Part shown: positions 44,680 to 54,133 of the stretch, piece after piece | Position numbering within the stretch: position 1 is the first letter of the stretch | Layout: every line of letters starts with the position of its first letter | Assembly: GCA_022844485.1 (NCBI GenBank) | Contig: JALHLQ010000001.1 | Location: forward strand, 434,001 to 498,000 | Length of the DNA stretch: 64,000 nt | Direction of reading: 5' to 3' | DNA from: Xanthobacteraceae bacterium | GTDB taxonomy: Bacteria; Pseudomonadota; Alphaproteobacteria; Rhizobiales; Xanthobacteraceae | Notes under the pieces: model-generated | Databases searched by the model: none | Seen by the model: the letters and a program-made list of their open reading frames with translations, nothing else | What the model was told of the DNA's origin: nothing | Translations under genes and position numbers: made by a program

Positions 44680-46188
44680 ATGAACGTTGCGCTTTGGCTT
44701 GAGCGCGCTGGAAAAAGCCATCCCGATAGGCCGGCTGTCGGGTTTGGGCGGCAGGTGGTGCGCACCTATGCGCAGGCCGCCTCCCGCGCGGCCCGGCTTG
44801 CGGGCTCGTTGCGCAACAGGCTGAACCTGTCGCCGGGCGACCGCGTGGCGATCATCGCAAAGAATTCGCCAGAGTATCTCGAAGCGCTTGATGCGATCTG
44901 GCATGCCGGGCTTGCTGCCGTCCCCGCCAATGCCAAGCTGCACGGATTGGAGCTTGCCTACATCCTCGAGCATTCCGGTGCGCGCGTTTGTCTTGCTTCC
45001 GAGGGCCTTGTCGACGTGGTCGCGCCCCACGCGCCGGCGGGCCTTGAAAGGCTGATCACGATCGGCAGTCCCGACTTTGACGCGCTTTTCACGGCTGACC
45101 CGGTTTCCGTCCTGCCGCGCGGCGGCGACGACCTCGCCTGGCTGTTCTACACCTCGGGAACAACGGGACGTCCCAAAGGCGCGATGCTGACGCACCGCAA
45201 TCTTTCCTGGTGCGCCCATGCCTATGCGTCAGAGGTTGATCCGGTTTCTCCGGGCGATCCGGTGCTGCATGCCGCTCCCATGAGCCATGGCTCCGGCATG
45301 TACATCCTGCCCCACATCGCGCGCCTCGGAGTGAACGTCATACCCGAGTCGGGCGCCTTCGAGCCGGCCGAGATCTTCGACCTTGCCGCCTATTGGCCGC
45401 GAATTTCCATGTTCGCTGCGCCGACCATGGTGAAGCGCCTGATCGAATGCACATCCGATTGCAGGAACGAGAACATTCGCACCATCATCTGGGGCGGTGC
45501 CCCGATGTACATCGAGGATGCGATCCGCGCACTCGATCGGTTCGGACCACGCTTTGCGCAAATCTATGGGCAAGGCGAAAGCCCGATGACAATTACAACC
45601 TTGTCGAAATCCGATATTGCCGATCGAGAGCATCCGCGCTGGCGCCAGCGTCTCGGCTCCGCCGGCCGCCCCTATGCCTGCGTTGACGTGATGGTCGCCG
45701 ATGATGAGGACCAAGCTATTGCACCCGGCGAGACCGGCGAAATCCTCGTGCGCGGCGACGTGGTCATGCCGGGCTATTGGCAGAATGCGGAAGCCAGCTC
45801 CGCGGCGCTGAAAAAGGGATGGCTGCACACAGGCGACGTCGGTACATTCGATTCCGACGGGTACTTGACGCTGAAGGATCGCTCGAAAGATCTGATCATC
45901 TCCGGCGGCTCGAATATCTATCCACGCGAGATCGAGGAAGTCTTGCTCAAGCATCCGGGTGTGCGCGAAGCCTCGGTGATTGGCCGCGATGACCCGGAAT
46001 GGGGCGAGGTCGTTGTAGCCTATGTCGCCGGGCATGCCACGCCGGCTGAACTGGACGCGCTCTGTCTTTCGGAGATCGCCCGCTTCAAGCGCCCGAAGCA
46101 CTATCTGTTCGTTGAGGCTTTGCCGAAAAACAATTACGGCAAGATCCTGAAGACCGAGCTTCGGGAATTGGACAAGAAGCGCAGCTGA
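44680..46188 (+). CDS. Acyl-CoA synthetase / AMP-dependent ligase
   Basis: The 502-residue ANL-family enzyme has the P-loop FYTSGTTGRPKGAMLTHRN, the A5 YGQGESPM motif, the GWLHTGDVGTFDSDGYLTLKD hinge and the catalytic lysine in PKNNYGKILKTELRE. It should activate a carboxylic acid to its CoA thioester through an acyl-adenylate. With the next SDR gene it forms a pair placed between maf and yacG. The substrate is not readable; a short, aromatic or branched acid is plausible. Confidence 0.88.
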   Translation: MNVALWLERAGKSHPDRPAVGFGRQVVRTYAQAASRAARLAGSLRNRLNLSPGDRVAIIAKNSPEYLEALDAIWHAGLAAVPANAKLHGLELAYILEHSGARVCLASEGLVDVVAPHAPAGLERLITIGSPDFDALFTADPVSVLPRGGDDLAWLFYTSGTTGRPKGAMLTHRNLSWCAHAYASEVDPVSPGDPVLHAAPMSHGSGMYILPHIARLGVNVIPESGAFEPAEIFDLAAYWPRISMFAAPTMVKRLIECTSDCRNENIRTIIWGGAPMYIEDAIRALDRFGPRFAQIYGQGESPMTITTLSKSDIADREHPRWRQRLGSAGRPYACVDVMVADDEDQAIAPGETGEILVRGDVVMPGYWQNAEASSAALKKGWLHTGDVGTFDSDGYLTLKDRSKDLIISGGSNIYPREIEEVLLKHPGVREASVIGRDDPEWGEVVVAYVAGHATPAELDALCLSEIARFKRPKHYLFVEALPKNNYGKILKTELRELDKKRS

Positions 46189-46214
46189 TCGCGCAGCTCT
46201 CGCTAGGAGACACC

Positions 46215-47021
46215 ATGCCCAATCGCCTGGCCAGCAAAGTCGCGATCGTCGTCGGCGCCGGATCGATCGGGCCCGGCTGGGGCAACGGCAAGGCCACCGC
46301 CGTCGCCTTTGCCCGCGAGGGGGCGAAAGTCTTGTGCGCGGATATCAATCTTGGCGCGGCTGAGGAAACCGCGGGAATCATCAAGACAGAGGGCGGCGAG
46401 GCGCGGGCCATCCGCACGGACGTGACCAAGGAGGCCGAGGTGCTCGCCATGGTCGAGGCTTGCAGGCACGCTTACGGCCGCATCGATATCCTCGACAACA
46501 ATGTCGGCATTGCCGAGATGGGCGGCGTTGCCGACATCACGGAAGAATCTTGGGATCGCGTCTTTGCCGTGAACTTGAAAAGTGCATTCCTCACGATGAA
46601 GCACGTCATTCCAGTGATGGAGGGGCAGGGCGGAGGGTCGATCATCAACATCTCCTCCATCGCTTCGATCCGCTACACCGGCGTTCCTTACGCGACCTAT
46701 TACGCGACAAAAGCGGCGATGAATCATCTGACGCGGACGACGGCCGTCCAGTACGCGCCCAAGAACATCCGGGTGAATGCGATCCTGCCGGGCTTGATGG
46801 AGACGCCGATGGTCGCGCACACCGCGGGGCTGGCGCAATCCTATGCGGCCGGCGATCTTGAGGAGATGTGGCGCGTCCGCGCGCGCCAGGTCCCGATGGG
46901 CCGCGGCGGAGAAGCCTGGGATGTCGCCTGGGCGGCGGTCTACCTCGCGAGCGACGAAGCGAAGTATGTGACCGGGATCGAACTCGTCGTCGACGGCGGG
47001 ATCACGCTGAAATATTCCTGA
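46215..47021 (+). CDS. Short-chain dehydrogenase/reductase
   Basis: The 268-residue SDR has an NAD(P)-binding motif (VVGAGSIGPGWGNGKATA), an NNVG motif (LDNNVGIAE), the catalytic Ser (NISSIASIRY) and YYATKAA (Tyr/Lys). The glycine loop is longer than the usual TGxxxGxG, with an extra GPGWGN insert. The acidic residue after the second strand (CADIN) favours NAD. It follows the acyl-CoA ligase by 26 bases, so the two probably act in one pathway. Confidence 0.88.
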   Translation: MPNRLASKVAIVVGAGSIGPGWGNGKATAVAFAREGAKVLCADINLGAAEETAGIIKTEGGEARAIRTDVTKEAEVLAMVEACRHAYGRIDILDNNVGIAEMGGVADITEESWDRVFAVNLKSAFLTMKHVIPVMEGQGGGSIINISSIASIRYTGVPYATYYATKAAMNHLTRTTAVQYAPKNIRVNAILPGLMETPMVAHTAGLAQSYAAGDLEEMWRVRARQVPMGRGGEAWDVAWAAVYLASDEAKYVTGIELVVDGGITLKYS

Positions 47022-47086
47022 GCCGAACCGCCCTTAGATTTCGGCGGACGGCGGACTATCTCTCAGCCGTCAATCAGAAGCGCGCC

Positions 47087-47293
47087 ATGTCCGACATGCC
47101 GAGCCCAAAACCCTGTCCGATCTGCGGCAAGCCCGCCGTGATGGAATTTCGTCCATTCTGCTCGCGGCGATGCGGCGATATCGACCTGCACCGCTGGCTC
47201 TCGGGTGGCTACGCCATCCCCGCCGTGGAACAGGACGAGTCCGAGAACGAAGCGACCGCGCCAAGACCTCTTGGGCCGAAGCCCGAACGCTAA
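47087..47293 (+). CDS. yacG: DNA gyrase inhibitor YacG
   Basis: The 68-residue zinc ribbon protein has C-x2-C (KPCPICGKP) and C-x3-C (FCSRRCGDIDLHRWLSGGYAIP), the full YacG signature. In E. coli, YacG binds GyrB and inhibits supercoiling. It normally follows maf closely; here a ligase/SDR pair lies between. Its stop is one base from the end of the convergent TRAP gene, with no visible terminator. Confidence 0.93.
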   Translation: MSDMPSPKPCPICGKPAVMEFRPFCSRRCGDIDLHRWLSGGYAIPAVEQDESENEATAPRPLGPKPER

Positions 47294-47294
47294 T

Positions 47295-48665
47295 TCAGTT
47301 GCCGACGCTCCCGTACATTTTCTCTGGGAGCCAAAGGACAAGATCAGGCCAGATGAACGTCGCCGCGACGGCGAGCAGCTGCAGGACCACGAAGGGGATG
47401 ATTCCCACATAGATGTGGCCGGTGGTGATTTCCTTCGGAACGACGCCTTTCAGATAGAACAGGGAGAAGCCGACCGGCGGGGTGAGGAACGAGGTTTGCA
47501 GGCAGACGGCGAACACGACAACGAACCAGACAAGATTGAACCCGAGATCCTTCACGACGGGGGCCACCAGCGGCAGGATGATCAGCACGATCTCAAGCCA
47601 GTCGAGAAAGAAGCCGGCAATGAACGCGACGAACAGGATGAAGATGACGATACCGGTCGGACCGAACGGGAGACCTTTGAGCAGATGGCCGATGAACTCG
47701 TCTCCTCCCAGGGAGCGCATGACGAGCGCGAAAGCCGTCGCGCCCAGGAAGATGCCGAAGATGAACGCGCTCGTCAGCGTCGTTTCGATGCCGACTTGAC
47801 GGATCACTTTGAGATTAAGTCTGCCGTTGACGGCGGCGAGGAGAGTGGCGCCGAACGCTCCCACTCCGGAAGCCTCCGTCGGGGTGGCAATGCCGAAGAA
47901 AATCGTGCCGAGCACGGCGAGGATGAGCGCCGCCGTCGGCACCGTTGCGAAAATTGCGCCCCAGATCTCCCGTCCGGTCAATCGGTGGCGGTGTTTCGGC
48001 GCGGGCGCGACATCGGGCTGAATTTGCGCAATGACGATGACATAGATCAGGTAAAACGCTCCGAGCAGGAGGCCGGGTATGATAGCGCCCATGAAGAGGT
48101 CGCCGACCGATATCGAGAGCTGGTCGGCCATGATCACGAGCATGATGGAGGGCGGGATCAGGATGCCGAGCGTTCCCGAAGCCGCAACGACGCCAGATGC
48201 AAGCGACTTCGAATAGTTTTGCTGCATCATGATCGGGATCGACAGCGTGGCCAGAAGGACGACCGACGCGCCGACGATCCCGGTCGACGCGGCGAGCAGG
48301 ATGCCGATCAGCACCACTGTGATTGCGAGCCCGCCACGTAATTCGCCGAACACGCGGACGAAATTCGTCATCATCTTTTCGGCGACGCCCGATCGATCGA
48401 GCATCAGCCCCATGTAAATGAACATGGGCAACGCCACGAGCACCCAATTCGCCATCTGCGCAAAAACGCGGTCGACGATGATGGCGAAATTTTCCCACCG
48501 GTTGAGCAGGAACGTATCGAGACCGAAATAGGTATTCAGGAAGATGCCACCCGCCGTGAACAGGAGCGAGAGACCGCCGAGCAGCCACGCGATCGGGTAG
48601 CCCGTGAAAAGGCTCCCGATGAAGGCCAGCAGGAACACGATGACAATGAATTCGTAGACTTCCAT
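47295..48665 (-). CDS. dctM: TRAP transporter large permease subunit
   Basis: The 456-residue membrane protein has about 12 helices and the DctM signature regions (GYPIAWLLGGLSLLF, GLAITVVLIGILLAASTGIVG, ASGTLGILIPPSIMLVIMA, QTSFLTPPVGFSLFYLKG). It forms the transport channel of a DctPQM system driven by an ion gradient. I chose the ATG at 48665 (MEVYEFIVIV), 37 bases after dctQ. Confidence 0.93.
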   Translation of the reverse strand: MEVYEFIVIVFLLAFIGSLFTGYPIAWLLGGLSLLFTAGGIFLNTYFGLDTFLLNRWENFAIIVDRVFAQMANWVLVALPMFIYMGLMLDRSGVAEKMMTNFVRVFGELRGGLAITVVLIGILLAASTGIVGASVVLLATLSIPIMMQQNYSKSLASGVVAASGTLGILIPPSIMLVIMADQLSISVGDLFMGAIIPGLLLGAFYLIYVIVIAQIQPDVAPAPKHRHRLTGREIWGAIFATVPTAALILAVLGTIFFGIATPTEASGVGAFGATLLAAVNGRLNLKVIRQVGIETTLTSAFIFGIFLGATAFALVMRSLGGDEFIGHLLKGLPFGPTGIVIFILFVAFIAGFFLDWLEIVLIILPLVAPVVKDLGFNLVWFVVVFAVCLQTSFLTPPVGFSLFYLKGVVPKEITTGHIYVGIIPFVVLQLLAVAATFIWPDLVLWLPEKMYGSVGN

Positions 48666-48702
48666 GGGTTCCCCCAGAACCACGGCTGCGCGGGCGCCAG
48701 AC

Positions 48703-49269
48703 TCAATGAGGCCGTCTAAGCGCCGCGGCTACGCGCGACAGCCGCGACACGGCCGTCATCGCCAAGAGAACGAAGGTGATGGTGATGAACGCCTTCAACA
48801 CATAGCGATAGGGCAAGCCGTCTGGCGCCGCCGAAATCTCGTTCACCCGCCAGGAATCGAGCACGTAGGGAACCGACCACCAAGAAACGAAGATCGAGAA
48901 GGGAAGCAGGAAAACCAAGAGTCCGATGAACTCGATCCACAAACGTCGCCTGTATGACATGTGCTCGGCGAAGACGTCGATTCGCACGTGCCGCTCCGCA
49001 ACTTCAGCGAATGGAATGCCGAGCATGAAGCCGATCGCGTAGAGATGCCACTGCATCTCCTCCATACGGATCGAGCCGAGCCCGAAAGCGTAGCGTTGCA
49101 CAACCTGATAGATGATCAACAGCATGAGCACCGTCCAGATCCAGGACGACGCTTCGCCGATCGTCGTGATGATGCCGTCAAGCGCGCGTGAAAGACGCGT
49201 ATGCGGCAGGGGAATACCGGAAGGCCCGGCTAGCGGGCCATCCGGTGCATGTGTTGCGGCTGTCGCCAT
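48703..49269 (-). CDS. dctQ: TRAP transporter small permease subunit
   Basis: The 188-residue protein has four predicted membrane helices and the DctQ core (MLLIIYQVVQRYAFGLGSIRM, RHVRIDVFAEHM). It couples to DctM. The gene lies 12 bases after dctP and before dctM, so the three form one operon in the order P-Q-M. Confidence 0.92.
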   Translation of the reverse strand: MATAATHAPDGPLAGPSGIPLPHTRLSRALDGIITTIGEASSWIWTVLMLLIIYQVVQRYAFGLGSIRMEEMQWHLYAIGFMLGIPFAEVAERHVRIDVFAEHMSYRRRLWIEFIGLLVFLLPFSIFVSWWSVPYVLDSWRVNEISAAPDGLPYRYVLKAFITITFVLLAMTAVSRLSRVAAALRRPH

Positions 49270-49281
49270 TTTGAGAACGGT

Positions 49282-50337
49282 TTATTTGAAGTCGCGCGGG
49301 AGATAGCCGAGCTCTTTCCACTTCTGGTTCTGCGCCATGAAAGCCTGCTGGCTATCATAGACTTTCTTGAATGACTCGTTCGCGCCAGATTTCTCGGCCA
49401 TCACCTTCTTGGTCGCCGCTTGGAATGCCTTCAGGAGAGCACCCGGGACCTGCTTCACCTGCACGCCTTCCTTCTCGAACTTGGCGAGCGTCTTCGATTG
49501 CAGCGCCTCGGCCTTGGCCAGCGCCATTGCGACCCCGGCCGTGCAAGTGGTCTCGATCAGGGCCTGCGTCTGCGGGTTCAGCTTCTCCCAGGACTTCAGG
49601 TTCACGTAGAGGTACTGGTTCGTGGACGGCTGGTGCCAGCCAGGAAGGTAATAGTATTTCGCCACCTTGTAGAACCCGAGTTGGTCGTCGACAGTCGGCA
49701 GCGAGAATTCAGTCCCGTCGAGCACGCCCTTTTCTAAGGCTTGGAAAAGCTCGCCGCCGGGGAGTAGCGTCACCGACGCGCCAAGCTCCTTGTAGATGTC
49801 GCCGCCATAGCCGGCAGCGCGGAATTTCAATCCTTTCACGTCTTCCGGCGTGTTGATCTCCTTTCGGAACCAGCCTGCGCCTTCGGGGCTGATCGTTCCG
49901 CAGAAGATCGGGTAGACGTTGAACGGCTTGAACAGCTCGCGCAGAAGCTCATTGCCACCGCCGAAATACATCCACGCCATGAATTCGGGCGATTCCATCC
50001 CGAACGGAACGGCCCCGAACAAGGCCGCCGCGGGAACGCGGCCGACCTCATAGCCCATCCAGCTGTAGCCCGCTTCGACTTTGGCATCGGCGACGGATTC
50101 GAAGATCGCGAGCGGCGGAACAAGTTTTCCGGGTTCGAAAACCTGCAGCCGGATGCGCCCTCCTGACGCCTTCTCGATCTGCTGCGAGACCCAGGGCATG
50201 GTGTCCCCCAACGCGACGAGGTTCGAGCCGAAAGACATCGGCACGCCCCATCGAACAGCCTCGATTTGCTGCGCCTGGGCGCAGGTCGCTGCCAGGCTGA
50301 TGGCGGAAGCGAAGGCTGCGGATTTCAGAAGAGTCAT
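49282..50337 (-). CDS. dctP: TRAP transporter substrate-binding protein
   Basis: From the ATG at 50337 (preceded by GGAGG) the 351-residue precursor has a signal peptide (LLKSAAFASAISLAATCAQAQ) and a DctP-family periplasmic domain (TPEDVKGLKFRAAGYGGDIYK, LEKGVLDGTEFSLPTVDDQ). The arginine in LKFRAAG is the likely carboxylate ligand of the family. The substrate is probably an organic acid, as the keto-acid or mannitol/chloroaromatic-type relatives. No regulator gene is adjacent. Confidence 0.93.
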   Translation of the reverse strand: MTLLKSAAFASAISLAATCAQAQQIEAVRWGVPMSFGSNLVALGDTMPWVSQQIEKASGGRIRLQVFEPGKLVPPLAIFESVADAKVEAGYSWMGYEVGRVPAAALFGAVPFGMESPEFMAWMYFGGGNELLRELFKPFNVYPIFCGTISPEGAGWFRKEINTPEDVKGLKFRAAGYGGDIYKELGASVTLLPGGELFQALEKGVLDGTEFSLPTVDDQLGFYKVAKYYYLPGWHQPSTNQYLYVNLKSWEKLNPQTQALIETTCTAGVAMALAKAEALQSKTLAKFEKEGVQVKQVPGALLKAFQAATKKVMAEKSGANESFKKVYDSQQAFMAQNQKWKELGYLPRDFK

Positions 50338-50628
50338 GGCCTTAATCCTCCAGAATGGCTCGGTCGATCCTGATTGGGCTTGGATCGGGGGTCTTCCGCC
50401 CACCATGGGCCACCCTATCGTGAATTCACGCGGGCTGGAAAGCCCGAGAAATCCTACGCGGACGGCATCGGAGGCTCCCTCCTGATCCATTCGCTTCGGA
50501 ACCGAGCGTCCGGTCTTCCGTTGGTGTGCGCGCCGCTTTGTGTCGAGCGAGCGCAGGTCGCCTGCGTGAGTGAGTGTGTAGTGCGTCGGTTGGCTGTAGG
50601 ACGTGCCGCGGGCCATGTTCGGGTCGTC
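50338..50628. other. Divergent intergenic region between dctP and the DUF2865 gene
   Basis: These 291 bases should contain both promoters. I see no recognisable operator, RNA element or conserved frame. Confidence 0.4.
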
Positions 50629-51270
50629 ATGAGGTTCGCGGCCGCCTTGGTACTCGGGGCGGGCCTCCTCGCGGAATCAGCGGGCGCGCAGGGCTTTTTT
50701 GAGTATTTCTTCGGCCGTCCTCCGCCGGCTCAGCGTCTTCTCCCCTATGCCGATCCGTTCGGCGGGCCGGGGACTGCGCGTCCGCGGGAGTTCCCCGTTC
50801 CGCGCTCGGAGCCTGCGGTGCCCGGCGGGGACGTCATGTCCTACTGCGTACGCCTTTGCGACGGCCGCTATTTTCCCGTTCAGCGCGTGACCGGCGCAGA
50901 CTCCGGCGAGCTCTGCGTGCGGATGTGTCCGGCGGCGACAACGCGGATTTTCTCCGGCCCGGAGATCGAGCGCGCGGTGTCCGCCGATGGCAGGCGCTAC
51001 GCCGCTCTTCCGAATGCTTTTGTCTACAGAAAGCGGATCGTTTCCGATTGCACCTGCAACGGCAAGGACCCTTTCGGGCTCGCTCGCGTCGACGTGAGCA
51101 CGGATCCGACGCTGCGCACCGGCGATATCGTGGCGACATCTAAAGGCTTGCAGGCCTTCACCGGCGAGGGCCCTCCGCGCGCGTCGAACTTTACGCCGAT
51201 CGAAAACTATTCGGCCCTATCCCCCGACATGCGCAAGCGCTTGTCGCGCCTGCGTGTCGCTGGAAACTAA
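50629..51270 (+). CDS. DUF2865 exported protein
   Basis: The 213-residue product has a signal peptide (RFAAALVLGAGLLAESAGAQ) and the DUF2865 core: SYCVRLCDGRYFPVQR, LCVRMCPAATTRIFSGPEI, YAALPNAFVYRKRIVSDCTCNG. Six cysteines in three C-x3-C or C-x-C type pairs suggest disulfide bonds in the periplasm. The family is alphaproteobacterial and of unknown function. The ATG at 50629 is preferred because it starts the signal peptide directly. Confidence 0.88.
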   Translation: MRFAAALVLGAGLLAESAGAQGFFEYFFGRPPPAQRLLPYADPFGGPGTARPREFPVPRSEPAVPGGDVMSYCVRLCDGRYFPVQRVTGADSGELCVRMCPAATTRIFSGPEIERAVSADGRRYAALPNAFVYRKRIVSDCTCNGKDPFGLARVDVSTDPTLRTGDIVATSKGLQAFTGEGPPRASNFTPIENYSALSPDMRKRLSRLRVAGN

Positions 51271-51306
51271 CGCATCGGAGAAGCGGATTCCGGTTCGCAT
51301 CCCGTC
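51271..51306. repeat. Degenerate rhizobial repeat fragment
   Basis: The convergent gap contains GAGAAGCGGATTCCGGTTCG, which resembles the AAGCGG...ACCGGTT centre of the palindrome at 60787-60829 and a repeat type frequent in rhizobial genomes. It is short and lacks long arms, so this is tentative. Confidence 0.35.
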
Positions 51307-52407
51307 TTAAGATAGCCGCGAGACGACATCGTCGGCGATCGAGAGCGCCGCCGTGAGTCCGGGCGACTCGATTCCGAATAACTGCACAAGCCCCGGCACG
51401 CCGTGCTCGGCCGGGCCGTCGATCACGAAATCGGCGGCCGGCTCGCCCGGACCCGTGAGTTTCGGACGGATTCCCGAGTAGTCGGGAATCAGCTTGCCGT
51501 CCGGGAGCCCCGGCCAGTACCGGCGGATGCTCGCATAGAACGACTGCGCACGCTGCGGATCGACGTCGTAATGTTCGCGCGAGACCCACTCGACGTCAGG
51601 CCCGAAACGCATGCGGCCGGCGAGGTCCAGCGTCACATGCGTTCCAAGGCCGCCGTCGACCGGGGCGGGATAGATGAGGCGGGTGAAGACGGGTCGTCCG
51701 GCATAGGCGAAGTAATTTCCCTTTGCGAGAACGAGGGGCGGCACGCGTTCCGCGGGATAACTTTCGATCATTCGCGCCACCGCCTGCGCGCGCAAACCGG
51801 CGGAGTTGACAATCGCATCGACGAACAGCGAGCCGGCTTCCGCGTCATCGAATTGTACGCGCCAAAGCTCGGCCTGCCGTGCAGCCTTTGCAACAGGCGT
51901 ATTGAAAGCGACGACGCCGCCTTGACTCTCGAGATCGCCTTGCAGCGCGAGCATGAAGGCGTGGCCGTCAATGATCCCGGTTTCGTTCGAGTGAACGGCT
52001 GCAATGCAAGACAATGCGGGCTCCAGCCGGATCGCCTCGGCCCGCTCCAGGAGCGCGAGCCCTTCCACTCCGTTGACGAGCCCCTGCTTGTGGATCGTTT
52101 CGATTTTTACGCGCTCGGGATCGCTGGTGGCGACAATCAGCTTGCCGCACCTGCGGTGCGGGATGCCATGCGTTTCGCAGAAAGAATAAAGCATTCGCCG
52201 GCCTCGAACGCAGTGATGCGCGCGTAGCGAATGCGCCGGATAATACATGCCGGCATGGATGACCTCGCTGTTGCGTGAGGAAATGCCGGCGCCGATCGTG
52301 CCTGTCGCTTCGGCAACGATGACCTCGTGGCCCGCGCGCGCAAGGGCTCGCGCACAGGCAAGGCCGACGACGCCGGCGCCGATCACCAGTACTTGCATCC
52401 GCTTCAT
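51307..52407 (-). CDS. FAD-dependent oxidoreductase, L-2-hydroxyglutarate oxidase-like
   Basis: The 366-residue flavoprotein has an N-terminal dinucleotide-binding motif (VIGAGVVGLACARALARAGHE). The ISSRNSEVIHAGMYYP text is characteristic of the L-2-hydroxyglutarate dehydrogenase/oxidase group in the DAO family, and the C-terminal FGIESPGLTAALSIADDV matches too. It probably oxidises L-2-hydroxyglutarate or a related hydroxy acid. The start is ATG at 52407, or 52398 three codons later. Confidence 0.87.
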   Translation of the reverse strand: MKRMQVLVIGAGVVGLACARALARAGHEVIVAEATGTIGAGISSRNSEVIHAGMYYPAHSLRAHHCVRGRRMLYSFCETHGIPHRRCGKLIVATSDPERVKIETIHKQGLVNGVEGLALLERAEAIRLEPALSCIAAVHSNETGIIDGHAFMLALQGDLESQGGVVAFNTPVAKAARQAELWRVQFDDAEAGSLFVDAIVNSAGLRAQAVARMIESYPAERVPPLVLAKGNYFAYAGRPVFTRLIYPAPVDGGLGTHVTLDLAGRMRFGPDVEWVSREHYDVDPQRAQSFYASIRRYWPGLPDGKLIPDYSGIRPKLTGPGEPAADFVIDGPAEHGVPGLVQLFGIESPGLTAALSIADDVVSRLS

Positions 52408-52468
52408 CCGATCATCGCGAGCGAGCAATTCGCTCGCGCCAGCCCACGTGCTCCGCTAAGACCTCGCC

Positions 52469-53188
52469 ATGACGATGACAAGCCAAGCCCGCCCCCCATC
52501 TCGCGGTTTCTCGCATGTCGAGACCTGGGTTTTCGATCTCGACAACACGCTCTATCCGCACCACCTCAACCTCTGGCAGCAGGTCGATATCCGCATTCGT
52601 GACTACATCGCCGAGTTCCTGAAGATCGGCCACGATGAAGCCTTTCGTTTGCAGAAGGACTACTACAAGCGCTACGGCACCTCCATGCGCGGCTTGATGA
52701 GCGAGCACGGGATGAAGCCGGACGATTTCCTCGACTTTGTCCACGAGATCGACCATTCCCCCCTGGAGCCGAATCCCGCGCTCGGGGCGGCGATCGGGAA
52801 GCTTTCGGGCCGAAAGCTGATTCTGACGAATGGCACAAAGAAACACGCCGCGGCCGTTGTAGCCCGGCTCGGAATTGGCGAACACTTTGAGGATGTGTTC
52901 GATATCGTTGCCGCCGAGATGGAGCCAAAACCCTTTCCCGAGACCTATGCCCGCTTCTTGAAAGCGCATGATGTCGATCCGGCGCGCGCCGCGATGTTCG
53001 AAGACCTCGCGCGCAACCTGACCGTGCCCTACCATCTGGGAATGACCACAGTGCTTGTGGTGCCGGAAGGCACCCGCGAGGTGTTCCGCGAGCACTGGGA
53101 ACTGGAAGGGCATAGCGCCGACCACGTGGACCATGTCACGGACGACCTTGTCGGCTTCCTGCAGGGAGTGGCCGGGCCGCGGTCCTGA
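52469..53188 (+). CDS. HAD-family pyrimidine 5'-nucleotidase
   Basis: The 239-residue protein has the HAD nucleophile motif [16 protein letters not shown], motif [21 protein letters not shown], a lysine in [13 protein letters not shown] and the acidic motif [11 protein letters not shown]. The DNTLYP text is that of the SDT1/PynA-type pyrimidine nucleotidases. It lies 62 bases before dapD on the same strand and precedes it in related genomes. Confidence 0.9.
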   Translation: MTMTSQARPPSRGFSHVETWVFDLDNTLYPHHLNLWQQVDIRIRDYIAEFLKIGHDEAFRLQKDYYKRYGTSMRGLMSEHGMKPDDFLDFVHEIDHSPLEPNPALGAAIGKLSGRKLILTNGTKKHAAAVVARLGIGEHFEDVFDIVAAEMEPKPFPETYARFLKAHDVDPARAAMFEDLARNLTVPYHLGMTTVLVVPEGTREVFREHWELEGHSADHVDHVTDDLVGFLQGVAGPRS

Positions 53189-53250
53189 TCGGGTGGTTGA
53201 CAGGCCGCACTTGCTCCGCGACACACCCGGCCAAAGGGGGGAGCCGACGC

Positions 53251-54096
53251 ATGCCGCACGAAAAACTGGCCGCAACCATTGATGCCGCTTTCGAGAACCG
53301 CAATGCGGTCACCCCGAAAACCAAGGGGGCTGTCCGCAACGCCATCGATCAGGCGCTCGGGCTGCTGGACTCCGGCAAGGCGCGGGTGGCCGAAAAGCAA
53401 GCCGACGGCCGCTGGCACGTGAACCAATGGCTGAAGAAGGCGGTGCTGCTCTCCTTCCGTCTGAACGATATGACCGTGATCAGGGGCGGGCCGGGCAGGG
53501 CGGCCTGGTGGGACAAGGTGCCCTCCAAGTTCGATGGCTGGACCGCGGCAAAATTCAGGGCGGCCGGCTTTCGCGCCGTGCCGAACTGCGTGGTGCGCCG
53601 CTCCGCGTTCATCGCGCCAGGCGTCGTGCTGATGCCCTCATTCGTCAACCTGGGCGCCTATGTCGATTCAGGCACGATGGTGGATACCTGGGCGACGGTT
53701 GGCTCTTGCGCGCAGATCGGGAAGAATTGCCATATTTCCGGCGGCGCCGGGATCGGCGGCGTGCTCGAGCCGCTGCAGGCGGGACCGGTCATCATCGAGG
53801 ACAACTGCTTCATCGGCGCGCGCGCGGAGGTCGCGGAGGGGGTCATCGTGCGCGAAGGCTCCGTGCTGTCGATGGGCGTGTATCTTGGCGCCTCGACCAA
53901 GATCGTGGATCGCGAGACCGGCGAGACCTTTCAGGGCGAGGTGCCGCCTTACTCGGTCGTAGTCTCCGGCACCATGCCCGGGAAGCCGATGAAGGACGGC
54001 CGGCCGGGCCCTGGGCTCTACTGCGCGGTCATCGTGAAACGCGTCGACGAGAAGACGCGCTCCAAGACCAGCATCAACGAGTTGTTACGAGATTGA
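53251..54096 (+). CDS. dapD: 2,3,4,5-tetrahydropyridine-2,6-dicarboxylate N-succinyltransferase
   Basis: The 281-residue left-handed beta-helix enzyme succinylates tetrahydrodipicolinate in lysine/diaminopimelate synthesis. Motifs are [21 protein letters not shown], a hexapeptide repeat region ([40 protein letters not shown]) and [20 protein letters not shown]. The ATG at 53251 follows GGGGGGA; the longer frame lacks homology. dapE follows after 37 bases. Confidence 0.95.
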   Translation: MPHEKLAATIDAAFENRNAVTPKTKGAVRNAIDQALGLLDSGKARVAEKQADGRWHVNQWLKKAVLLSFRLNDMTVIRGGPGRAAWWDKVPSKFDGWTAAKFRAAGFRAVPNCVVRRSAFIAPGVVLMPSFVNLGAYVDSGTMVDTWATVGSCAQIGKNCHISGGAGIGGVLEPLQAGPVIIEDNCFIGARAEVAEGVIVREGSVLSMGVYLGASTKIVDRETGETFQGEVPPYSVVVSGTMPGKPMKDGRPGPGLYCAVIVKRVDEKTRSKTSINELLRD

Positions 54097-54133
54097 CCTT
54101 GATCTCTCGGCGCTCGCGAGGGGAAGAACATTG

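Noticed and set aside
47205..48341. 378-codon frame on the plus strand opposite dctM
   Set aside because: It is highly charged, low-complexity translation of the complement of a membrane protein gene. The dctM frame has all family motifs.
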